This document shows positions 6,578 through 11,973 of a stretch of 11,973 bases of DNA, piece by piece. Position 1 is the first letter of the stretch. Every line of letters begins with the position of its first letter. The notes under the pieces were generated by a model. It had not been told where the DNA came from and did not search any database. It worked only from the letters and a program-made list of their open reading frames with translations. Position numbers and translations under genes: made by a program. Origin of the DNA: an uncultured Solobacterium sp. (GTDB taxonomy: Bacteria > Bacillota_I > Bacilli_A > Erysipelotrichales > Erysipelotrichaceae); the NCBI GenBank assembly GCA_900546285.1, contig URCJ01000046.1, positions 1 through 11,973 of the forward strand, given 5' to 3'.

Positions 6578-8647
6578 CTATTGAATAGGCTTTCTATTGG
6601 CGTACTCTAGCAAACTTAATGATAAATAAAGGGCAGAGTTGTAGTTTATAGCTGGTTCCACATTGGAATAGCTGTTACTATTGTCTACAAATCTAGTTCC
6701 TATTGGTGAATTATCATCAAAGTATTTTCCTATTTCGCCATCACTTAGTAATTGGTCAACACCATTGCACATGGCACCTTTTATCATCTTTTGACCTTTA
6801 GCGTAAGCTAAACGAGAATGGATTGATTGGGGATATTTATATCCATAACCCCAAATAAATGATATATCTAATACGTTTAAACCAAGAATATAGTTGATCA
6901 TTTCACTAGCTTTCACTACATATCTTTCGTCTTTAAAGTATCTTGAAGCAAGTAATAATTTGTTTATAGCTTCGCATACGTGTTGGTTAGATCCCCAATA
7001 ATATGCCAAGTATGGATAAGAATAGACATTAGCAGATACTCCATCACATGTAATGTTGCATTCATTTTCGAATTTGTCTTTTACTTGATTATAAAAATCA
7101 CTATTGTACTCTAGACTATCTAATAATATTACATATGCATAGGTGCGACAATTCGCAACTGAATCACTTTCATCTATTCCTTTGTTTAACAATTTGATAC
7201 ACAATTCTTTATATTTATTCTTTTTAGTCAGCTTATAAGCCACGCCATATGCGAACAGCCTTTCATCGCTTTCATCATTCACATAATAAGTGCCAACATT
7301 AAAACCATCTGGATTTATTTCGTTAGAAGCGTTTTGATTTTTTTCTAAATATTCAATAGCCCTATTAAAAGACTTCAAACATTTATCAGCAAGCTCATTG
7401 TCACTATCTTTAAAAGCCTCGTAAGCCAATCCTGTAACTCCCGCAAAAGAAGCGGTAACAGAAGTCCAAGAACTTAATAAATATGTTTCTTGTTCGTCTA
7501 ATTCAGGCGAAATAAAGTTTGCGAAGTTTTTACTAGTAACTTTGTTGTAGACTGAGCCATCTTCTTTTTGAAGTTTTAAAATATAATTTAAACCAAACTT
7601 AATTTCATCGACAAGCTTTTCATCTTTATTATCGCCATATAAATAAGAGAATAATAAATCAGCAATTACTTTATCTTCTATAACTCCATATTTGCCATAA
7701 TCACCCGCATCATGCCAACCACCTGTTGTATCGATATATTCATCTTTTAGATATGTAAACACCTTACTAGGTTTAGTATGGCAGGCAGGATGACCTAAAA
7801 CCCCTTCGGTAGTATGGCCACATCTTTGAACATAAATAGCCTCTAAAGCGCTGTCTATTAAGTCATTATATGTATCACTAATAGTAAATACTTTTGAATA
7901 ATATCCAAATTCACTCTTAATATAATATTCACCGTCCACATCCAAATCAGCAAAATATCCCTTATGTAACCATTGATTAGTATCATTTTCAAATATAGCC
8001 TCAGATACATTGCCAACATAAACCAACGAATCATCCAAAGCACTATAAACACCAAAGTAATTTCCTGGGTTATTATTAAAGACCACTTGCTTATTCAATC
8101 TGTTCAAATAAGTTACTTGATTAATTAAAGCACCATATGCTTTATTATCACAAGTAATGCTGAAATCATTAATATCACAATTATCATCAAAATTTAAACT
8201 AATAACTACTTCATAATTTGTTTCTGATATTTGATAATCAAACGAAACAATGCCGCTTTCAAAATCAGTATCTAAATATATTTCATCATTAGAAGCTATT
8301 TTGATATGTCCTTTAGCACTACTTGAAAAAGAAACATTATAATTACCATTTTTCATCATAAAAGGACTACTTTTTAAAGTAACAACACCATTATTAACAG
8401 TAATATTCTTTTTGTTTATATCAGATGTAAAGACACCGTCTCCTTCTAAGCTCCATGCAGCATTATTATTAAATGTTTCTTCGTATGGCTTAAACGGTTC
8501 ATAAGGAAGATTATCATAGTTATAGACATTAACAATTTCTTTCACTTCTTCAACATCATCATCTTCTTCTATTGGTTCTTCTTCTTTTTCATTAACACTG
8601 CAAGAACATAATAGAACAATCATTAAAAGTAAAAATATCTTCTTCAT
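6578..8647 (-). CDS. Lipoprotein glycoside hydrolase family 9 (cellulase-family) enzyme
   Basis: A 689-residue secreted lipoprotein. The signal (MKKIFLLLMIVLLCSC) ends in a lipobox with Cys16 as the lipidated residue, followed by an acidic linker (20-37). Residues about 50-168 look like a beta-sandwich carbohydrate-binding module. Residues about 172-258 resemble the Ig-like domain that precedes many GH9 domains. The rest is the (alpha/alpha)6 GH9 domain: CGHTTEGVLGHPACH (276-290), a Cys/His cluster like the metal site of CelD-type enzymes; GGWHDAGDYGKY (309-320), with Asp313/Asp316 as nucleophilic-water residues; IHSRLAY (609-615); and YSNVEPAINYNS (660-671), with Glu664 as the likely acid. 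GH9 enzymes cleave beta-1,4-glucans or related beta-glycans. Its tether and the GT2 genes just downstream suggest editing of the cell's own glycan, although a role in feeding on plant glucans is possible. A strong AAAGGAG lies 6 nt before the ATG. Confidence 0.92.
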   Translation of the reverse strand: MKKIFLLLMIVLLCSCSVNEKEEEPIEEDDDVEEVKEIVNVYNYDNLPYEPFKPYEETFNNNAAWSLEGDGVFTSDINKKNITVNNGVVTLKSSPFMMKNGNYNVSFSSSAKGHIKIASNDEIYLDTDFESGIVSFDYQISETNYEVVISLNFDDNCDINDFSITCDNKAYGALINQVTYLNRLNKQVVFNNNPGNYFGVYSALDDSLVYVGNVSEAIFENDTNQWLHKGYFADLDVDGEYYIKSEFGYYSKVFTISDTYNDLIDSALEAIYVQRCGHTTEGVLGHPACHTKPSKVFTYLKDEYIDTTGGWHDAGDYGKYGVIEDKVIADLLFSYLYGDNKDEKLVDEIKFGLNYILKLQKEDGSVYNKVTSKNFANFISPELDEQETYLLSSWTSVTASFAGVTGLAYEAFKDSDNELADKCLKSFNRAIEYLEKNQNASNEINPDGFNVGTYYVNDESDERLFAYGVAYKLTKKNKYKELCIKLLNKGIDESDSVANCRTYAYVILLDSLEYNSDFYNQVKDKFENECNITCDGVSANVYSYPYLAYYWGSNQHVCEAINKLLLASRYFKDERYVVKASEMINYILGLNVLDISFIWGYGYKYPQSIHSRLAYAKGQKMIKGAMCNGVDQLLSDGEIGKYFDDNSPIGTRFVDNSNSYSNVEPAINYNSALYLSLSLLEYANRKPIQ

Positions 8648-8653
8648 TTTACT

Positions 8654-8660
8654 CTCCTTT
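8654..8660 (-). promoter_or_regulatory. Strong Shine-Dalgarno site of the GH9 gene
   Basis: AAAGGAG on the - strand is 6 nt before the ATG at 8647, the best ribosome-binding site in the window. It directly follows the T-tract of the upstream hairpin, so it is available only on read-through or processed transcripts unless an unseen promoter exists. Confidence 0.88.
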
Positions 8661-8661
8661 T

Positions 8662-8692
8662 AGAAAACTCGTTGATTATTTTCAACGAGTTT
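8662..8692 (-). terminator. Intergenic hairpin between LCP and GH9 genes: terminator or attenuator
   Basis: On the - strand CTCGTTGA pairs with TCAACGAG (8 bp, extendable by three A-T pairs) around a 6-nt loop, followed by TTTTCT. This is a reasonable but imperfect intrinsic terminator after the LCP gene. The GH9 Shine-Dalgarno follows within 2 nt, and there is no room for a promoter between hairpin and ATG. Partial read-through is therefore likely how the GH9-GT2 genes are expressed. Confidence 0.6.
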
Positions 8693-8707
8693 AAATCATA
8701 TATTAAT

Positions 8708-11206
8708 TTACTCAGTAGGAGTCTCTGTTTGCTCTGGAGCAGGTGGAGTTGGTGTAGGGCTTGGTTCCGGACTCGGGCTAGGCTCTGGGCTTGGCGAAGG
8801 ACTAGGCTCTGGGCTTGGTTCCGGACTTGGGCTAGGCTCAGGGCTTGGCGAAGGGCTAGGCTCAGGGCTTGGAGTTGGTGTAGGTGTAGGTGTAGGTGTA
8901 GTCGCAGTGTACTTAAAGTATGTAATTGCGATAGTATCACCAGCCTTAGCTTCAGTACCTGCACTTGGACTTATACTCTTTATAGTACCATTATTCGCCT
9001 CTGTTGCTCCATCAGCACTTGCGGTCTCTGTATACTTTAATCCAAGCTTAGTCAATGCAGCTTCATAGTCCGCTAACTTAGTACCAGCAGTAAACGATGG
9101 AACTGTAACCTTCTTGGTCCATAGGTAGATTTCAAGAGTTGCATTCTTCTTTATCTTGTCACCATTCTTATAGTTAGTACCATTGAAGTCGCCTTCTTTA
9201 TGCTCGTTGTTAGCATCATATACGGCAACTTTCTTATAAGCTATACCCTTACTATTAGCGAACGCAATGCAACTTGCCTCGTCATCACATTTTTCTATAG
9301 TATATTCAATAGCATCTGGATTGCTAGGACCCATTACTGTAATTGAGCCTGTAGGATATTCTTCTACCAATGCACCTTGACGTGGATATTGATCAACAAC
9401 TAAACCACTTGATCCTTCCTCAAATCCAGCATCTCCTGGTTCAATATATTTAATATCTAGGTTAATGCCTTGTGCTTGAGCTAAGCTCATTGCGGTAGCT
9501 AAATCCTTATTAACAAACAATGGATAGCAAGCAGGCATCTTCTCATGAACTTGTTCTTCATTGAAGTAATTTGAGTACAATTGGCCTCTACTATAAGGAT
9601 ATTCAACAAAGAACTTCATATAACTTTCCTGTTTGATATCACTAATAGAATAGTTATTCATAACATCATCAATACAGTTCTTAGCTTCTTGAATTGAACC
9701 ATTATATAAACGATAAATCCATTGAGGAAGTCTCATAATGTAACTATAGTACCAAGAAGAATAACCCGTTACTCTCATATTTTGAATATCAATCATGTTA
9801 TATGTTGGAATACCGATAGTATTCTTATGATTAATAATATAGTTAAAAATACCAGTTAACTGATTCAAACTTAAGTTGGTTGTAAAGTTCTTACCAGCAG
9901 CCTCCATAACCTTCAAAGCTTGATTAACATCGCTCATACCTAGCAATTTTTCAGCAATACGAGCAATTACTTGTTGTTGATGTTGTTGACGGTCAAAGTC
10001 ACCATTAGGCATAGCATGTCTTTCTCTTGCGAAAGCTAAAGCCATCTCACCATCACATGGTACGTTTTCACCAGCTGGAACAAGAACGGTATATTCACCT
10101 CTTATACCAGATGCTGTTTGACCAACGAATTCAACTGGGTTATCAACAACGATACCACCAATCGCATCTACGATTTCAACTACTCCCAAGAAATTAATTT
10201 CCATATAGTAATCAATCTCGATACCTAATAATTCACCAACAGTATCCATTAAACATTGTCTACTGTAAGCTCTAGCTGCATTAATCTTTTGTCTCTCACT
10301 ATTTGGAGCACATGCAAGCTTTGTATATGTATCTCTAGCAATAGATGTTAAAGATACTGTGAATGTTTGTGGATTAACAGTTGCTACAATAATTGAGTCA
10401 GCTAGACCTGTTGTCATCGCTTCATCTTCTGGTGCAAAACCAATTAATAAGATATTAAATGGTTCAGTATATAAATTTTTATTGGCGTTTTTATTCTCAC
10501 CAGTCTTAACTTTATCTTCGAACTTATAAAAATCATAAACATGATCTAGATATTGAGCATAGTCAACTTCTTCATCTGCCAACCATCTTTGACGATAAGA
10601 AGAAGGGAAAACCGCAACATCAATGTCATCAGTACCATTACCAAGTAAGTTACCTAGCAACTCTTCACTACTACTATAAGTAGTCACAGTTGCATCAATA
10701 CCATTTTCTTCCATTAGCTTTTGAGCTGCAGTAGCCACGCCAATGCCATCGTCAAAAACTACACCGACCTTTAAATTAGACACTGATTTTAATGAGTCTA
10801 AATCCTTATATTTCTCAGTTCCATCCTTACTATAGTAAACAAAAGAACCGTTAATAGTTTCATATTGATCAGTGCCTGTATTTTCGATAGCATTATCAAC
10901 TGCTTTATTGACTTTAGAAACATAATAACTGCCACCAAAACCAACAATTATCATCGAAACTGACAACACGATAATCACAGCTCTAGATACAATACCCTTA
11001 AATTTCATTCCATAGAAAAGAAGAATATCAATAATAATTAATATACATACAATAACAACCAATAAACAAGCAATTATTTTAACATCTAAATTAAAATAAC
11101 CTCTCGCAAGAACAACAAACAAAATAACCGCAATATGAGCTAATATCGCTGTTGCTAAAGAACCAATACTCAATGCAGATAGCTTTTTTATCATATTCTT
11201 ACCCAT
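8708..11206 (-). CDS. LytR-CpsA-Psr (LCP) family glycopolymer transferase with PASTA-like repeats and Pro-rich tail
   Basis: An 832-residue membrane-anchored surface protein. Three hydrophobic segments (about 14-34, 43-64, 74-96) are followed by an extracellular accessory region (about 100-245) with a periplasmic-binding-protein-like look (KVGVVFDDGIGVATAAQKLM, 146-165). The LCP domain runs from about 249 to 425: FNILLIGF (250-257), SIARDTY (288-294), the Arg pair FARER (392-396) and GDFDRQQHQQQ (402-412). Three PASTA-like units follow (about 560-627, 630-697, 699-766), the middle one the most divergent, then a Thr/Ser/Pro/Glu tail (768-832). LCP enzymes move glycopolymers from a polyprenyl lipid carrier to peptidoglycan; PASTA repeats often bind peptidoglycan fragments. 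The start overlaps the previous stop by one base (TAATG), suggesting coupled synthesis. There is no LPxTG motif or C-terminal membrane anchor. The GT2 and GH9 genes downstream fit a surface-glycan role. Confidence 0.92.
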   Translation of the reverse strand: MGKNMIKKLSALSIGSLATAILAHIAVILFVVLARGYFNLDVKIIACLLVVIVCILIIIDILLFYGMKFKGIVSRAVIIVLSVSMIIVGFGGSYYVSKVNKAVDNAIENTGTDQYETINGSFVYYSKDGTEKYKDLDSLKSVSNLKVGVVFDDGIGVATAAQKLMEENGIDATVTTYSSSEELLGNLLGNGTDDIDVAVFPSSYRQRWLADEEVDYAQYLDHVYDFYKFEDKVKTGENKNANKNLYTEPFNILLIGFAPEDEAMTTGLADSIIVATVNPQTFTVSLTSIARDTYTKLACAPNSERQKINAARAYSRQCLMDTVGELLGIEIDYYMEINFLGVVEIVDAIGGIVVDNPVEFVGQTASGIRGEYTVLVPAGENVPCDGEMALAFARERHAMPNGDFDRQQHQQQVIARIAEKLLGMSDVNQALKVMEAAGKNFTTNLSLNQLTGIFNYIINHKNTIGIPTYNMIDIQNMRVTGYSSWYYSYIMRLPQWIYRLYNGSIQEAKNCIDDVMNNYSISDIKQESYMKFFVEYPYSRGQLYSNYFNEEQVHEKMPACYPLFVNKDLATAMSLAQAQGINLDIKYIEPGDAGFEEGSSGLVVDQYPRQGALVEEYPTGSITVMGPSNPDAIEYTIEKCDDEASCIAFANSKGIAYKKVAVYDANNEHKEGDFNGTNYKNGDKIKKNATLEIYLWTKKVTVPSFTAGTKLADYEAALTKLGLKYTETASADGATEANNGTIKSISPSAGTEAKAGDTIAITYFKYTATTPTPTPTPTPSPEPSPSPSPEPSPSPEPSPEPSPSPSPEPSPSPEPSPTPTPPAPEQTETPTE
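8757..8864 (-). repeat. Two tandem 54-bp units coding the Ser-Pro-Glu tail
   Basis: 8757-8810 and 8811-8864 are tandem copies of a 54-bp unit with four mismatches by eye. Each encodes an 18-residue SPEPSPSPSP-type block, and the two blocks are identical in protein, so the differences are synonymous. Each unit is itself built from a 30-bp and a 24-bp subunit that both start GGGCTTGG on the + strand. The stretch is far richer in G and C than its surroundings. Confidence 0.85.
8877..8900 (-). repeat. Hexamer microsatellite (GGTGTA)x4 coding Thr-Pro repeats
   Basis: Four perfect GGTGTA copies on the + strand encode alternating Thr-Pro at the start of the LCP tail. Because the unit is 6 bp, gain or loss of copies would change tail length by two residues without a frameshift. 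Confidence 0.85.
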
Positions 11207-11895
11207 TAGTTATCACCATACGCTTGAACAATTTCAAAACGCCCATCTTTTTCAATAATTGTGAAATACTCTTTCTTAACAAAACCATCGCCTGATTTCA
11301 TACTTATATCTTTGAAAGTATCTTCGTTCTTATATGTCCATTCACAAGTTACGAAATAGGAATCATATTTCTTACCTTCAAATTCATATGTGCCAACCTT
11401 ATCACCAAGAGTTGGTGTTATATTCTCAACTTCCAACAAATTCTTAGCACCAAATTGGTTAATATAATAAGTCACATACTTATAGTAAGTATTACGAGCT
11501 TGAGTATAAATGGCAGTCTTTTGTGGAGAATAAACATAATACATACCACCTACATCGTATGTACCATCTTTATTTGACCATGTATAAAAGTCCGCAACAT
11601 AGTTTTCAGCAACCAATTTTGCGATTTCATACTTATCACTTCCATCTTCAACAGCCTTAGTTAAATCCTTAAAAAGCTCTGTTTGATACTTAGTCGCATT
11701 GCTTCTTAGATGGTAATCCATGGAATCAATAGAATCCTTATAAGAATCTTTTGAATTTCCTTGCGCGTTACCACTTATAGAACTAACAGACTTAAATGCT
11801 ATAAAGCCACATATGCTAGCCAATATAACAAAGGGCAAAATTGCAAGAATTAAATTTCTCTTTCTTGTCTTAGGGTTCTTAAATAAATTTTTCAT
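11206..11895 (-). CDS. Single-pass membrane protein of unknown function, coupled to the LCP gene
   Basis: A 229-residue protein I do not recognise. A basic N-terminus (MKNLFKNPKTRKRN) precedes one hydrophobic segment (about 15-35), so the remaining ~190 residues should lie outside the membrane. That part begins with a Ser/Asp/Lys-rich stretch, then a helical segment (about 60-95). A mixed beta region follows, rich in Tyr (WSNKDGTYDVGGMYYVY, then the segment around YKYVTYYINQFG), ending in strands with YFTIIEKDGRFEIVQAYG. The layout is reminiscent of small NTF2-like or TcpC-like extracellular domains, but this is a weak impression. Its stop overlaps the LCP start by one base, so the two are probably made together and the protein may assist or localise the LCP transferase. 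An in-frame TAA at about -9 makes the ATG at 11895 the start. The promoter upstream would give an almost leaderless mRNA. Confidence 0.8.
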   Translation of the reverse strand: MKNLFKNPKTRKRNLILAILPFVILASICGFIAFKSVSSISGNAQGNSKDSYKDSIDSMDYHLRSNATKYQTELFKDLTKAVEDGSDKYEIAKLVAENYVADFYTWSNKDGTYDVGGMYYVYSPQKTAIYTQARNTYYKYVTYYINQFGAKNLLEVENITPTLGDKVGTYEFEGKKYDSYFVTCEWTYKNEDTFKDISMKSGDGFVKKEYFTIIEKDGRFEIVQAYGDN

Positions 11896-11903
11896 ACCAT
11901 GTT

Positions 11904-11933
11904 ATTGTAACACCTTCCTTCAAATAATAACAA
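11904..11933 (-). promoter_or_regulatory. Predicted promoter of the - strand operon
   Basis: The - strand shows TTGTTA (11933-11928), an 18-nt spacer, and TACAAT (11909-11904) preceded by TGT, an extended -10. The -10 ends 8 nt before the ATG at 11895, and the expected start site is the G of GTATG. The purine-rich AAGGAAGG between the -35 and -10 would not be transcribed and is also too far from the ATG to serve as a Shine-Dalgarno. This is the most complete of the three predicted promoters. Confidence 0.6.
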
Positions 11934-11973
11934 CTCTGTATTATCTGTACCATTAAAATTATTTATGATTATA

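Noticed and set aside
7858..8055. 65-residue open frame overlapping the GH9 gene in another frame
   Set aside because: It is a Met/Ile/Leu-rich shadow of the Ig-like region of the GH9 protein, with no independent start signal.
8757..8900. CRISPR-like or regulatory repeat array
   Set aside because: The repeats are directly adjacent without unique spacers, keep the reading frame and code a Pro-rich tail.
8708..8905. Sortase-anchored C-terminus of the LCP protein
   Set aside because: No LPxTG-like motif, terminal hydrophobic segment or basic tail follows the repeats; the protein ends in ETPTE.
8644..9040. Open frames on both strands over the Pro-rich tail (- strand 8644-8964, Leu/His/Gln-rich; + strand 8672-9040, Arg/Trp/Cys-rich)
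   Set aside because: Both are out-of-frame readings of the GC-rich repeat coding the LCP tail. Their low-complexity composition comes from the repeat, and neither has a plausible start signal.
11968..11973. A second TATAAT on the - strand at the window edge
   Set aside because: It is over 70 nt from the nearest start and its upstream context is outside the window; the closer extended -10 is a better promoter candidate.

Overview
The window is AT-rich, densely coding bacterial DNA with overlapping genes, strong purine-rich Shine-Dalgarno sites on some genes and only TAA/TAG stops. Its LytR-CpsA-Psr protein with PASTA repeats, its lipoprotein signal and its DgkB-like lipid kinase point to a low-GC Gram-positive host (Bacillota). 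An Erysipelotrichia-like or similar gut lineage is my best guess, but the sequence alone does not fix the genus.

Left part, + strand (102-3405): after the tail of an upstream gene and a compact terminator comes a tight three-gene operon: a diacylglycerol/lipid kinase, a polytopic MBOAT O-acyltransferase of the AlgI/DltB type, and a membrane-anchored SGNH-hydrolase-like partner. The genes are joined by a 1-nt TAATG overlap and a 2-nt gap. An MBOAT with an SGNH partner is the usual module for O-acylating a surface polymer outside the membrane. The lipid kinase suggests coupling to diacylglycerol or phosphatidate turnover.

Right part, - strand, read from 11895 down to 3380: a single-pass membrane protein of unknown function; an 832-aa LCP ligase with three transmembrane segments, PASTA-like repeats and a Ser/Pro/Glu-rich tail; a hairpin that may act as a terminator or attenuator; a GH9 (cellulase-family) lipoprotein; a GT2 glycosyltransferase; and a large protein joining a GT2 domain to a C-terminal beta-propeller-like domain. 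The two gene sets converge and overlap by 26 bp at their 3' ends.

Taken together the window looks like a surface-glycan locus. GT2 enzymes would add sugars inside the cell, the LCP protein would attach a glycan to the wall, the GH9 lipoprotein would trim or edit a beta-glucan-like polymer outside, and the MBOAT/SGNH pair would acylate it. No polymerase, flippase or ABC exporter is visible here, so the locus is either incomplete in this window or depends on genes elsewhere. This joint role is inference from gene neighbourhood.

The most unexpected pattern is regulatory. Three genes (starts at 102, 6563 and 11895) have a -10-like hexamer exactly 8 nt before the ATG, with the start written GTATG and an in-frame stop just upstream. 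This would give essentially leaderless mRNAs, beside genes in the same window that use clear Shine-Dalgarno sites.
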